Source: Acinetobacter lwoffii
GTDB taxonomy: Bacteria > Pseudomonadota > Gammaproteobacteria > Pseudomonadales > Moraxellaceae
Direction of reading: 5' to 3'
Length of the DNA: 62,748 nucleotides
Assembly: GCF_024129735.1 (NCBI RefSeq)
Contig: NZ_JAMXXK010000015.1
Coordinates: 1-62,748 of the forward strand
Both the position numbers and the translations under genes were made by a program. The notes below the pieces were generated by a model. It was not told the origin of the DNA, did no database searches, and worked only from the letters and a program-made list of their open reading frames with translations. Below, piece by piece: positions 29,159-37,915 of the stretch; the stretch's first letter is position 1; every line of letters begins with the position of its first letter.

Positions 29159-30793
29159 ATGAAATTCACGCTCGCCCTCGTTGCAGCTATCCTCATCTTC
29201 CTTGCATGGCTTATGCCCGTACACTACCGCCCTTGGGTTACTTATACAGGTGAGCTGTATGCCTTTTTTGCGCTATTTGCCTTGGCTGCCATCTGCTTAA
29301 AAGAAAAAATAAAAATCCCAGCTATTAGCTTACCTTTATTGCTACTTGCTGGTGTACCGCTGATCCATTTTCTAACAGGACAAGTGTTTTTCTTTAGCAC
29401 CGCCATGATGGGCTTTATCTTTGTCTTTAGCTTTTGGCTGGCCAGTGTTTTAGGCTATAACCTTTCAACAGGAAACTATAACCGAGAAGAAACTTTCGCC
29501 AATCTGAGTTATGTATTTTTGGCTTCAGGCACAGTCACAGGTATTATCGCACTTTGCCAATGGACTAACTTGGACGCGACTTTGCCGGGTATGGTGAATA
29601 TCAGTGGCAATCAGCGGCCCTATGCTAATTTCGCTCAGCCCAATAATATGTCAACTTTTTTAGTCATGGCATTGATGAGCTGCCTGTACCTCTATGAAAA
29701 GAAAAAAATTCAGACCAAGTGGCTCTTTGCCTGCGCTGCAGTAATTATTATGGGAGTTGCTTTAAGTCAGTCGCGTACTGCTTGGGTTGCTGCGACCGTA
29801 ATTATGCTTTATCTGGCTTTTTATCAATATAAAGGTATTATTCGCCTGAAATGGTATTACAGCACAGCTTGGTTCATTTTCTTTATTTCCTGTATTGTGG
29901 CTTTTCCATTACTCAGTCAGCTCGCTGCACAAGTAATGGATACGGACGTCGTACAAAGCAGGGATGTGGTATCTCGTGCTACCGGAGATATGTCGCGTAT
30001 TGCGATCTGGCAGCAAATGATTGCCGCGATTCAGGCACAACCTTGGTTTGGCTATGGTTGGTATCAAACTAGCGCAGCGTTCGTTTCAATCAGCGATACC
30101 GTACAAGGCCCGGTGTGGATCCGAAGTGCGCATAATTTTATTCTAGATTTTTTGCTCTGGAACGGCTTAATTATTGGTCTGCCATTTCTGGCATACTTTG
30201 GTTATTTGGGCTATCAGTTACAACGCTGGGTGAATACGCCAGAATCTGTCATCGGGATCTTGATGATCGGGGTATTTGTCACGCATGCCATGTTTGAGTT
30301 TCCACAGCATTATGCTTATTTCCTGCTGCCAGTAGGTTTTATTCTGGGTACGGTTCTGGCACAAAATCCAAAAATTAAAACAGTGGTTATGCCATCAATC
30401 GGCATGCAATTCACTTTTGCTGTTGGGTTACTTCTATTGATTGTGATTTATCGGGATTATGATGTTGCTGTGCCAAAACTTGGGCAAAGTATTCGTTATG
30501 AAAAACAGCCGGAAAAAATCACCAATGAAAAACCAATTTATCTTCTGACTGAGTTTAATCATCGTATTGCCTGGATTCGTCTGAATCCGTATAGCAAAGC
30601 GTCTGCTGAACAGATTCAGGAAGGTGAACAAATAGTCTTGAGTTATCCGACTAAATATAACCTGATCAAATATGCCAAATTCTTAGCATTTAATGGTTAC
30701 GAGAATAAGGCTAAGCATCAGTTGCAGCGCTTAAAAGTGATCCAGAAAACTGAAATGAGTTATGAAGATTTAACGCAGGATATACCGCGCTAA
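29159..30793 (+). CDS. pglL: PglL-type O-oligosaccharyltransferase, probably pilin-specific
   Basis: This 544-aa inner-membrane protein has about eleven membrane helices and a periplasmic C-terminal region. It carries the PglL signature ANFAQPNNMSTFL (about residues 158-170), the Wzy_C-type segment LSQSRTAW (about 201-208) and the catalytic-type histidine in SAHNFILDFLLWNG (about 323-336). Such enzymes move a lipid-linked glycan onto serine of exported proteins. Its closeness to comP suggests that this pilin is the substrate, as shown for the ComP-linked PglL in A. baylyi. The general PglL paralog would be elsewhere. Confidence 0.85.
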   Translation: MKFTLALVAAILIFLAWLMPVHYRPWVTYTGELYAFFALFALAAICLKEKIKIPAISLPLLLLAGVPLIHFLTGQVFFFSTAMMGFIFVFSFWLASVLGYNLSTGNYNREETFANLSYVFLASGTVTGIIALCQWTNLDATLPGMVNISGNQRPYANFAQPNNMSTFLVMALMSCLYLYEKKKIQTKWLFACAAVIIMGVALSQSRTAWVAATVIMLYLAFYQYKGIIRLKWYYSTAWFIFFISCIVAFPLLSQLAAQVMDTDVVQSRDVVSRATGDMSRIAIWQQMIAAIQAQPWFGYGWYQTSAAFVSISDTVQGPVWIRSAHNFILDFLLWNGLIIGLPFLAYFGYLGYQLQRWVNTPESVIGILMIGVFVTHAMFEFPQHYAYFLLPVGFILGTVLAQNPKIKTVVMPSIGMQFTFAVGLLLLIVIYRDYDVAVPKLGQSIRYEKQPEKITNEKPIYLLTEFNHRIAWIRLNPYSKASAEQIQEGEQIVLSYPTKYNLIKYAKFLAFNGYENKAKHQLQRLKVIQKTEMSYEDLTQDIPR

Positions 30794-30800
30794 ATACAAA

Positions 30801-30824
30801 AAAGCCAGCAGATGCTGGCTTTTT
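30801..30824. terminator. Bidirectional terminator between pglL and bfr
   Basis: A self-complementary stem AAAGCCAGCA/TGCTGGCTTT sits between the converging genes. T residues follow on the plus side and A residues precede it, so it can serve both strands. Confidence 0.75.
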
Positions 30825-30840
30825 GGGCTTAATTTTAAGT

Positions 30841-31305
30841 TTAGAGCTGACTTTGAATATAGTTTTCGATGCCAATATTCTCGATCAGATCGATTTGTGT
30901 CGTGGTCCAATCCAGATAGTTTTCTTCTTTCTCTAGGATTTCCTGTACCAGATCACGCGTTACATAATCCATTTGGGTTTCAGCCAGCGCGACTGCTTTC
31001 TGGATGGCTTCAATATTTTCTTTAACTTTGCGCACATCACAATGCAGCACTTCTTGAGTATGCTGACCAATATACAGTTTGCCCAGATTCTGTAAATTCG
31101 GCAGACCTTCCAAAAATAAAATACGTTCAATAATTTTGTCGGCATGTTTCATCTGAACAATGGATTCTTTATATTCTGCCGAGCCCAGTTTCTCAATGCC
31201 CCAGTTATTAAACATGCGCGAATGCAGGAAATACTGGTTAATGGCAGTTAAGTGGTGATACAACACCTGATTGAGCTGATTAATCACATCACGATTGCCT
31301 TTCAT
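30841..31305 (-). CDS. bfr: Bacterioferritin, haem-binding type with degenerate ferroxidase site
   Basis: Bacterioferritin forms a 24-subunit iron-storage shell with haem between subunit pairs. The 154-aa protein aligns without gaps to E. coli Bfr. The haem ligand Met52 and metal ligands His54 and Glu127 are kept, but the other ferroxidase ligands are replaced: Glu18 by His, Glu51 by Gln, Glu94 by Val and His130 by Tyr. It is therefore probably the haem-carrying, ferroxidase-poor subunit of a mixed shell, needing a second subunit encoded elsewhere. bfd lies upstream on the same strand, 236 bp away. Confidence 0.9.
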   Translation of the reverse strand: MKGNRDVINQLNQVLYHHLTAINQYFLHSRMFNNWGIEKLGSAEYKESIVQMKHADKIIERILFLEGLPNLQNLGKLYIGQHTQEVLHCDVRKVKENIEAIQKAVALAETQMDYVTRDLVQEILEKEENYLDWTTTQIDLIENIGIENYIQSQL

Positions 31306-31454
31306 CGCATAACTCCATTTGGACCTGTTTTATCTTTCTAAGAAAGCGCTCTAATCCTGATAGTAAAGCAAGTCAGGGGCAAATGGCGAGTAATTTATGG
31401 AACAGCAAATGAAAATCGACATCGAATCGATCCAGACTCAGATGAGTGGCAATA

Positions 31455-31480
31455 AAAACCCGCCAGAGTCAAAGGCGGGG
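31455..31480 (-). terminator. Terminator after bfd
   Basis: The stem CCCGCC/GGCGGG (31459-31464 with 31474-31479) is followed on the minus strand by TTTTT. It separates bfd from bfr. A second small palindrome (31488-31504) lies just before it. The rest of 31306-31541 holds no gene. Confidence 0.75.
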
Positions 31481-31541
31481 GAGGAGTAATGATCGAAGAT
31501 CATTGTTTTTCATTATGCTTATAAGGAGAAATATTTTTAAT

Positions 31542-31736
31542 TTATGCTGCAACGGCCAGTCGTGCTACAATTTGTGAAACTTCATCACTGATAATCATAC
31601 GAGCTTCTGGTACACAGCGGCCACAGCAAGTTCCCAAGTCCAACATATCGCGGACATCACGATAACTTTCAGCGCCATTTGCAATAGCATCTTTAATGTC
31701 TTGATCTGTAATGCCACGGCATAGACAAACGTACAT
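31542..31736 (-). CDS. bfd: Bacterioferritin-associated ferredoxin Bfd
   Basis: Bfd is a small 2Fe-2S protein that reduces the ferric core of bacterioferritin to release iron when iron is scarce. The 64-aa protein starts MYVCLCRGIT and has the four cluster cysteines as C-x-C (residues 4 and 6) and C-x2-C in GTCCGRCVPEA. I chose the ATG at 31736 over an in-frame TTG nine bases upstream. A TTGACA promoter with a Fur-box match in its spacer lies directly upstream. Confidence 0.93.
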   Translation of the reverse strand: MYVCLCRGITDQDIKDAIANGAESYRDVRDMLDLGTCCGRCVPEARMIISDEVSQIVARLAVAA

Positions 31737-31771
31737 AGGACACAACCACAGTGATTAAATAAGATAAGTAA

Positions 31772-31800
31772 TATTATTGATAATTGTTATCGTTTGTCAA
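31772..31800 (-). promoter_or_regulatory. bfd promoter with a Fur box in the spacer
   Basis: On the minus strand a perfect TTGACA -35 (31795-31800) is followed at 16-18 bp by an AT-rich -10 (around 31772-31778). Between and over them lies a 19-bp sequence at 31773-31791 that matches the Fur consensus at 14 of 19 positions. The geometry fits Fur blocking polymerase when iron is plentiful. Confidence 0.7.
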
Positions 31801-31845
31801 TAAAAATCATTTGAAATAGCTTTTATCATGATTGATGATTTAGAT

Positions 31846-31906
31846 AAAAAATCACTGCCTGAGCGGAAATCCAAGTACTGCTTAGATTTCCGCACAAGAG
31901 TGATTT
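31846..31906 (-). terminator. Two-tier terminator hairpin after ridA
   Basis: Nested perfect stems are present: an inner 9-bp stem (31863-31871 with 31885-31893) and an outer 8-bp stem (31849-31856 with 31899-31906). On the minus strand the outer stem is followed by T6. The element is longer than a normal terminator and may also protect the ridA mRNA end. Confidence 0.65.
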
Positions 31907-31956
31907 GTGATTTAGAATGAGATATTGCAGGGCGGGAATTAAGTGGTTTTTATAAC

Positions 31957-32340
31957 TTATTGATTAATGATGACAATACCATCCATCTCAACCAAGGCAT
32001 CTTTAGGCAGGCTTGCGACACCTAAAGCGGCACGTGCTGGATAAGGCTGGGCAAAATACTCGCCCATAATCTGGTTCACAAGTTGAAAATGAGATAAATC
32101 GGTCAGGAAAATATTCAGTTTGGCGATATCTGCCAAAGAACCACCAGCGGCTTCACAGACTGCTTTTAAATTATCAAACACCCGGCGAATTTGAGCTTCA
32201 ATGCCTTCAACCAGTTCCATACTATAAGGATCCAGGCCAATTTGACCTGATAGATATAAGGTATCACCCACTAAAATGGCTTGCGAATAAGTACCAATCG
32301 CAGCAGGGGCATTTTCAGTATGGATTACTTGGCGGGACAT
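31957..32340 (-). CDS. ridA: RidA family reactive enamine/imine deaminase
   Basis: RidA proteins hydrolyse 2-aminoacrylate and related imines released by PLP enzymes, protecting those enzymes from damage. The 127-aa length is typical. The conserved catalytic-pocket arginine in [21 protein letters not shown] and the following glutamate are present, as is the [21 protein letters not shown] signature split across the N-terminal strands. The start at 32340 has GGAGAAA upstream. It follows spoT by 75 bp on the same strand, a frequent spoT-ridA pairing. Confidence 0.93.
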   Translation of the reverse strand: MSRQVIHTENAPAAIGTYSQAILVGDTLYLSGQIGLDPYSMELVEGIEAQIRRVFDNLKAVCEAAGGSLADIAKLNIFLTDLSHFQLVNQIMGEYFAQPYPARAALGVASLPKDALVEMDGIVIINQ

Positions 32341-32415
32341 TAATTTCTCCTTTTATCATCGACATACATCATATTCGATCAATTCGGCCGATCAAAGCAC
32401 TATCGTTTTAAATGA

Positions 32416-34521
32416 TTAACTCGCTTTAGAGGCTTCACTAAAAACGACGGGCTGTGCCAGACGGATAATTCGCGGGAAACCGAAATACATGCGTAAATCC
32501 CGGATAATCTGCGCAATCTGTTTACGGTTATGCACCACGATATTGACATAGGTTTTGTCATCCTGAGTACGCACCATTTCCACCCCGGAATGCGCTTTAC
32601 GGCATTGGTAAATCAGGTCGGAAATCTGCTCGTCATTCATGTCTAGGTCAATGCTGAGGTAGGCAGTAAAGCTGATATCTTCCAGATCATCCGAGGTCCA
32701 CTGCAACAACATGATATTTTCTGGATGCTGATGCTGTTCATGCAACAGGTTATGGCAGCGCGCACGATGTACAATCAGACCACGACGGGTTAAATGACCC
32801 TGAATCGGATCACCCAGCACAGGATTACAGCAATGTGCATATTTGACATCGACACCTTCCGTTCCCTGAATCAGACGGTCTGAGCTGGCAATATTCTGAT
32901 GCTGATCTTGGGCAAATAAATGGTTGGCCACCAGTTGCGGTAATAAATCACCGACTGCAATCTGTTCAAAGAGCTGTTCTTTGCTGGAAACATGGCGCCA
33001 TTCCAAGAGGTTTTTCCAGTCTGCTTCAGTTAGATCGCGAATCGAACGATGGAACAGTTTCAGTGCACGATTGAGTGCCTGTTGTCCGACCAGACGCTGC
33101 TCGTCTGGATCCTGATCGCGCAGAATATTCTGAATAGCACGACGGGCTTTCTGGGTATTAATAAAACTGAGCCAATCTGGGTTCGGAGTCGCAAGAACAT
33201 CAGTAATGATTTCGACTACCTGACCACTGACTAAAGGTGTTGAAAGTGGCTTGGTTTCATTATTAATTTTTGCACCCACCGCATGGTTGCCTAGGAATAA
33301 ACTCGCGGCATAAGCAAAGTCAACCGCCGTGGCGCCTTGTGGCAATTCATGTAAATGGCCGTGCGGAGTATAGACCCAGATTTTTTCTTGGTGCAGATAG
33401 TCCAGTAATTCACTAAAAGTCGTTTTGGCGCACTCACCATCGACTAGGACATTCAGGTTTTGCATCGAGGCCTGAATCGCAGAACGACAGGCCTGCGGGG
33501 CACTTTCACCGAGCACGACACCAAAACGTGCTGCTTTACGCATCAGTTCGGTTTGAATGGTCAAAGACAAAGTGGTCTTTTCGCCTTTCAAACGCATCAT
33601 CAAGGACTGGTTGCCTCCCGGTAAGGGGCGGCGGATATGATCTTCATAACTCTGGATTTTAAAACTTTGTGTCAGGATTTCTGCCAGTCGGTCACAGTCC
33701 GCGATGCTCTGTAAAATAATTTCAAAAGCATGGCTATGAGTTAATTCTTGCAGGTCGATGTCATTTTTAACGAAGTGGCGGAGTAGCTCAATATTGTTAT
33801 TTTTCTTCTTAATCCGGCCTTGAATGGCATTCTGTTGCAGTAGTTCGGTCAGGTTCTTTTCCCATTTTGCCTGATATTCACAGCGTTTTGGCTTGGTTTC
33901 CTGTAGTGCGGTCTGAACGTTATTGTACATATCCAGATCAAGATTCTGATAGCACAAATGTTCCAGATTGTCGGCCATTTCATTCATGCCGACAATACGT
34001 GCCATTGGAACAAAAATTTCAAAGGTTTCGCGGGCAATACGTGCCCGTTTGTCTGGACGTAGTGCATCCAAAGTGGTCATATTGTGATAACGGTCGGCCA
34101 GTTTCACGATAATGACACGTGGATCTTGTAGAGTCGCTTGCAGAATTTTCCGGAAAGAAGCCGCTTTATTATATTCTTTATCACTGGAATGACTCAGTTT
34201 GGTGACACCATCGACCAGTTCAGCGACAGTAAAACCAAAAATCTTGCTAATATCCTCTTTGTTAAATTCGGTATCTTCAATCACATCGTGCAGCAGGGCG
34301 GCCATTAAAGTTTCAGTGTCCAAACGCATATGTGCCAAGATACAGCTGACCGCAATCGGATGTAAAATATAAGGTTCACCACTTTTACGCACAATCCCGT
34401 CATGCGCCATATCTGCATAATCACAGGCCGCAAGCACACGTTCGACATCGCTTTCATTTAAATACGCATCGATAATGATCTCTAACTGCTGCTTGGCTTG
34501 ACTGACCTGTGGGCCTGGCAT
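32416..34521 (-). CDS. spoT: SpoT-type (p)ppGpp hydrolase with degenerate synthetase domain
   Basis: SpoT controls the stringent alarmone (p)ppGpp. The 701-aa protein has an N-terminal HD hydrolase domain with HDVIEDTEF and YHNMTTLDAL, a synthetase-like region, a TGS domain (about 385-445), a helical/conserved-cysteine part (YAHCCNPVLGDPIQG) and a C-terminal ACT domain. The synthetase signature normally reading NGYQSLHT is replaced by GGNQSLMM, and the substrate-pocket EVQIRT segment reads LTIQTELM, so synthesis is probably lost. I recall that Acinetobacter SpoT has been described as hydrolase-only, which fits. AAGGTG precedes the start. Confidence 0.92.
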   Translation of the reverse strand: MPGPQVSQAKQQLEIIIDAYLNESDVERVLAACDYADMAHDGIVRKSGEPYILHPIAVSCILAHMRLDTETLMAALLHDVIEDTEFNKEDISKIFGFTVAELVDGVTKLSHSSDKEYNKAASFRKILQATLQDPRVIIVKLADRYHNMTTLDALRPDKRARIARETFEIFVPMARIVGMNEMADNLEHLCYQNLDLDMYNNVQTALQETKPKRCEYQAKWEKNLTELLQQNAIQGRIKKKNNNIELLRHFVKNDIDLQELTHSHAFEIILQSIADCDRLAEILTQSFKIQSYEDHIRRPLPGGNQSLMMRLKGEKTTLSLTIQTELMRKAARFGVVLGESAPQACRSAIQASMQNLNVLVDGECAKTTFSELLDYLHQEKIWVYTPHGHLHELPQGATAVDFAYAASLFLGNHAVGAKINNETKPLSTPLVSGQVVEIITDVLATPNPDWLSFINTQKARRAIQNILRDQDPDEQRLVGQQALNRALKLFHRSIRDLTEADWKNLLEWRHVSSKEQLFEQIAVGDLLPQLVANHLFAQDQHQNIASSDRLIQGTEGVDVKYAHCCNPVLGDPIQGHLTRRGLIVHRARCHNLLHEQHQHPENIMLLQWTSDDLEDISFTAYLSIDLDMNDEQISDLIYQCRKAHSGVEMVRTQDDKTYVNIVVHNRKQIAQIIRDLRMYFGFPRIIRLAQPVVFSEASKAS

Positions 34522-34692
34522 AAAACACCTTTTTCAACTGAATTTTTTACAAATAAAACGTGAAAGCATTCTAGAAATGTGAATTTCCTGGCTTGATGGT
34601 TTTTTGCTGCTACAGAGCAGAAAACCAATACAAACTTGATAGCTAACCCTTATGTTATAACCGTTCTGGCATAAATATAAAAGTCACATAAC

Positions 34693-34725
34693 AAAAAAAG
34701 CCTAGTTTAGAACTAGGCTTTTTGA
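34693..34725 (-). terminator. Terminator between rpoZ and spoT
   Basis: A 9-bp perfect stem AGCCTAGTT/AACTAGGCT (34699-34707 with 34711-34719) has A7 to its left, giving a T-run for minus-strand transcripts. In this genome rpoZ and spoT are therefore not a simple operon, unlike in E. coli. Confidence 0.8.
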
Positions 34726-34736
34726 GTGACGATCTC

Positions 34737-35018
34737 TTATTGGAAAGAAAAACCGTCTAAGTTTAGATTATTTGCAGAAAGTGCAAGATCCAAGCTTGAT
34801 GTTTGATAATCTTGATCACGTTGTTTCAAAATGTCTTTTGATACATGACCTGAAGCGATTTCACGTAAAGCAACAACAGTCGGTTTGTCATTGTCCCATT
34901 CTACAGTTGGTTCAATACCTTGACGTGCCAATTGACGCGCGCGCTTGCTTGCCACTAGTACAAGCTCAAAGCGGTTGTCTACATGGTCTAAACAATCTTC
35001 AACGGTGACGCGTGCCAT
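34737..35018 (-). CDS. rpoZ: RNA polymerase omega subunit RpoZ
   Basis: Omega helps assemble RNA polymerase and contributes to the binding of ppGpp. The 93-aa protein starts [29 protein letters not shown] with the conserved core helix residues. The C-terminal tail is divergent, as usual. Its position between gmk and spoT is the classic gammaproteobacterial arrangement. Confidence 0.96.
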   Translation of the reverse strand: MARVTVEDCLDHVDNRFELVLVASKRARQLARQGIEPTVEWDNDKPTVVALREIASGHVSKDILKQRDQDYQTSSLDLALSANNLNLDGFSFQ

Positions 35019-35094
35019 AAGAATTCTCGTTTGAATAATAAATTTTAACAGACTGCACAGTATAAAAGGCTTTGTTTATAGACTCAAGTTTTAA

Positions 35095-35718
35095 TCACTG
35101 CTCAGTTGGGGTAATTAGTTTCTGAATCAGTTTTTCATGACGGTTGGCCTGTTGCGACAGGGTTAAGCGGTTGGCGATAATTACCGCTTCCAGGTCATGC
35201 AGCGCTTTATTAAAGTCATCATTAATGATGATATAGTCAAAGTTGCTATATTGTTGCATATCTTCTACCGCGCAGCTTAGACGATGTTCAATCACATCCA
35301 CAGCATCAGTACCACGGTTAGACAGGCGTTCACGCAGGTCAAACTGGCTCGGCGGCAGAATAAAGATTTGTTTGGATTCAGGAAAAAGTCGACGAACCTG
35401 TTGCGCACCTTGCCAGTCAATTTCCAGTAGAACATCATGACCTTTGGCCAGTTGCTCTTTGACTGTGGCTTGCGCAGTACCGTAGTAATTACCAAATACT
35501 TCGGCGTATTCGATAAAACCGCCTTCATTGACCAGATTTAAAAAATCTTCTTTATTGGAGAAATGATAGTGTACGCCATCGAGTTCGCCAGGTCGTTGAC
35601 CGCGTGTAGTGTGTGACACAGAAACGTGAAGATTGTTGACACGCTCAAGTAGGGCTTTAACAAGGGATGTTTTGCCTGTTCCAGACGCTGCAGAAACGAC
35701 AAACAAGAGACCCGACAT
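35095..35718 (-). CDS. gmk: Guanylate kinase Gmk
   Basis: Gmk phosphorylates GMP to GDP with ATP. The 207-aa protein has the P-loop SGTGKTSL (about 12-19), the GMP-binding segment SHTTRGQRPGELDGVHYHF split around residues 35-53, and the lid-region RLSNRG. It is upstream of rpoZ with a 76-bp gap and divergent from ispH. Confidence 0.96.
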   Translation of the reverse strand: MSGLLFVVSAASGTGKTSLVKALLERVNNLHVSVSHTTRGQRPGELDGVHYHFSNKEDFLNLVNEGGFIEYAEVFGNYYGTAQATVKEQLAKGHDVLLEIDWQGAQQVRRLFPESKQIFILPPSQFDLRERLSNRGTDAVDVIEHRLSCAVEDMQQYSNFDYIIINDDFNKALHDLEAVIIANRLTLSQQANRHEKLIQKLITPTEQ

Positions 35719-35851
35719 GATATTTTTCCTGATATGATAAAATATCTTCTCTATTTTAGAGTAGAGCGGCTTTAAACTAAATAGTTGTCAGTCGATTGTT
35801 TACATTTATTTCAATTGAACCGCTAAAAATGGTGTGAGTATTGAGGATTCT

Positions 35852-36802
35852 ATGGAAATTGTTTTAGCCAATCCGCGTGGTTTTTGTGCTGGTGTAGATC
35901 GTGCCATTGCGATCGTGAACCGTGCCCTAGAATGCTTTAACCCACCAATTTATGTGCGGCATGAAGTGGTGCATAACAAATTTGTGGTCGATGACTTGCG
36001 TCAGCGCGGTGCGATTTTTGTCGATGAGCTCGACGAAGTTCCTGACGATAATATCGTGATTTTTAGCGCACATGGTGTTTCTAAAGCGGTACAACAAGAA
36101 GCTGAACATCGTGGTTTGAAAGTTTTTGATGCGACTTGTCCCTTGGTGACTAAGGTGCACATTGAAGTGACCAAATATGCCCGTGAAGGTGTGGAAGCGA
36201 TCCTGATTGGTCATGAGGGCCATCCCGAAGTTGAAGGCACCATGGGGCAATATGACAAAAAAAATGGCGGTGAGATTTATCTGGTTGAAGATGAAGAAGA
36301 TGTCGCCGCTTTAACGATACGCAATCCTGAAAAAGTGGCTTTTGTCACGCAAACCACTTTATCAATTGACGATACAGCGAAAGTGATTGATGCTCTGCGC
36401 CAGAAGTTTCCGCTGATTCAGGGTCCACGTAAAGATGATATTTGCTACGCCACACAAAACCGTCAGGATGCAGTGCGCGATCTGGCTGAACGTTGTGATG
36501 TCGTACTTGTGGTAGGTTCTCCAAACTCTTCAAATTCAAACCGCCTACGTGAGCTGGCGGAACGTATGGGGAAAGCAGCTTACCTAGTTGATAATGCTGA
36601 TGAGCTAAAACAGGAATGGTTTACAGGAAATGCCCAGATTGGGGTAACAGCAGGCGCATCTGCACCGGAAATTTTAATTAAGCAGGTCATTCAGCGTTTA
36701 CAGGATTGGGGTGCACAAGCGCCCAAAGAGTTGGATGGCCGAGAAGAGAATATTACCTTTAGCCTACCCAAAGAGTTACGTATTCCTGTAACACAGGCTT
36801 AG
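35852..36802 (+). CDS. ispH: 4-hydroxy-3-methylbut-2-enyl diphosphate reductase IspH
   Basis: IspH is the last enzyme of the methylerythritol phosphate pathway and uses a 4Fe-4S cluster to make IPP and DMAPP. The three cluster cysteines are visible in [14 protein letters not shown] and ICYATQNRQ, and the catalytic glutamate region [12 protein letters not shown] is intact. I chose the ATG at 35852 (316 aa) with GAGG just upstream; a GTG at 35834 would place that ribosome site inside the gene. It ends at a strong terminator. Confidence 0.96.
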   Translation: MEIVLANPRGFCAGVDRAIAIVNRALECFNPPIYVRHEVVHNKFVVDDLRQRGAIFVDELDEVPDDNIVIFSAHGVSKAVQQEAEHRGLKVFDATCPLVTKVHIEVTKYAREGVEAILIGHEGHPEVEGTMGQYDKKNGGEIYLVEDEEDVAALTIRNPEKVAFVTQTTLSIDDTAKVIDALRQKFPLIQGPRKDDICYATQNRQDAVRDLAERCDVVLVVGSPNSSNSNRLRELAERMGKAAYLVDNADELKQEWFTGNAQIGVTAGASAPEILIKQVIQRLQDWGAQAPKELDGREENITFSLPKELRIPVTQA

Positions 36803-36844
36803 AGTGTTAACTACTTAACATTCTGTTTCTTATTTAAAAATAAG

Positions 36845-36879
36845 CAGATAACTGGGAAATGACAGTTATCTGTTTTTTT
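36845..36879 (+). terminator. Terminator after ispH
   Basis: A 10-bp perfect stem CAGATAACTG/CAGTTATCTG (36845-36854 with 36863-36872) is followed by T7. The minor pilin operon therefore needs its own promoter in the short gap to 36963. Confidence 0.88.
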
Positions 36880-36962
36880 ATGCCTTTTATCTGCTCTGTG
36901 TAGGTTTTGTAACTTTAATGCGTATTATTTTAACTGGGTCAAAGTTTTGCCTAGGGGGGAGT

Positions 36963-37409
36963 ATGCAAAAAGAAAAAGGATTTACCTTAATTGAGTTAAT
37001 GATAACAATCACTATATTGGCAATCATAGCAATGTTGGCGGCACCTTCTTTTGGCGACATGATAATTCAACAAAATATGAAAAAAAGTACCAATGAGTTG
37101 ATTGGTGTCTTAAATCAAACTCGTGCTCGTGCTGCCCTAGAACGTAGAGATATTGAAGTTCAGCTTAGTCGAACGGAAGTTACTACATTGCCGCAAAACA
37201 CCGATACTGTTCAATATTGGATGCCTTATGGATCCGTAACATTAATGCCTATCAGCCCAGTCAGTATTACTTACGGTATAAATGGGGGAATTGTTGGTGC
37301 AATTGGTGACACTAATTTTATATTGTGTTCAACGCCTGGCGGTATATCTCAAACAATAAGTATTTCTAGAATGGGTACGGTTCAGCGGGTCATTGAGGGA
37401 ACATGCTAA
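36963..37409 (+). CDS. fimT: FimT/GspH-type minor pseudopilin
   Basis: The protein has a prepilin leader and helix (MQKEKG before [19 protein letters not shown]) and a GspH/FimT-like globular domain with a C-terminal cysteine pair (LCSTPGG and EGTC). Minor pilins prime pilus assembly, and FimT has been shown to bind DNA in some competent bacteria. I chose the ATG at 36963 (148 aa), which places the prepilin site at residue 6; GGGGGG lies immediately upstream. It is the first gene of the minor pilin operon, and its stop overlaps pilV. Base composition is more AT-rich than in flanking housekeeping genes. Confidence 0.85.
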   Translation: MQKEKGFTLIELMITITILAIIAMLAAPSFGDMIIQQNMKKSTNELIGVLNQTRARAALERRDIEVQLSRTEVTTLPQNTDTVQYWMPYGSVTLMPISPVSITYGINGGIVGAIGDTNFILCSTPGGISQTISISRMGTVQRVIEGTC

Positions 37410-37915
37410 TGATCAAAATGCATAAGCAACAAGGTGTTGGTTTAATAGAAGTATTGGTTGCACTTTTAGTGCTAGCGATTGGTGTGATGGGGTTTATTGC
37501 ATTGCAATATCGTGCAGTAGAAGCAACTGCAGAAAGTGGTTCTCGTATTCAGGCAATTAATGTAGCGCGTGATTTGGCAGAAAGAATGCGAATCAATCGG
37601 GGGGCTGAAGAAGTTTATGCTTACCATCTGAACACTGCAAGTGCACAACGATTATTTAAAACTAATTGTTTTACAACAAATTGTACGAGCGATGATTTAG
37701 CTGATTTTGATGTGGCTCAAATTTCTAATAGAGCTAGAACAATTGGAATGGCAGTCAACTACTTACCTTGTTCTGGAAATACGGATGGTCGCCGCTGTAT
37801 CTATATAGCTTGGGGTGATACCGCACCCACAAATGGTAATGTCGGTGAAGGTAACTGTACTTTAGGAAATAGTTATGATCCAAATTCTACCTGCTTAATT
37901 ATGGAGGTCTACTAA
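37409..37915 (+). CDS. pilV: Minor pilin PilV
   Basis: The N-terminus (MIKMHKQQG before VGLIEVLVALLVLAIGVMGF) has the class III signal and Glu5 of a pilin, and RDLAERMRIN is a typical PilV/GspI segment. Cysteine pairs in the C-terminal half should form disulfides. I chose the ATG at 37409 (168 aa), which gives a TAATG overlap with fimT and places GAGGGA 8 bp upstream; an ATG at 37403 is too close to it. Confidence 0.85.
   Translation: MIKMHKQQGVGLIEVLVALLVLAIGVMGFIALQYRAVEATAESGSRIQAINVARDLAERMRINRGAEEVYAYHLNTASAQRLFKTNCFTTNCTSDDLADFDVAQISNRARTIGMAVNYLPCSGNTDGRRCIYIAWGDTAPTNGNVGEGNCTLGNSYDPNSTCLIMEVY

Noticed and set aside
36940..36956. Sigma-54-like sequence just ahead of fimT
   Set aside because: GG and GC are 10 bp apart and TTTTGC is present, but the -24 half lacks TGGCAC and the site ends only a few bases before the ribosome site, leaving no room for a transcript leader.
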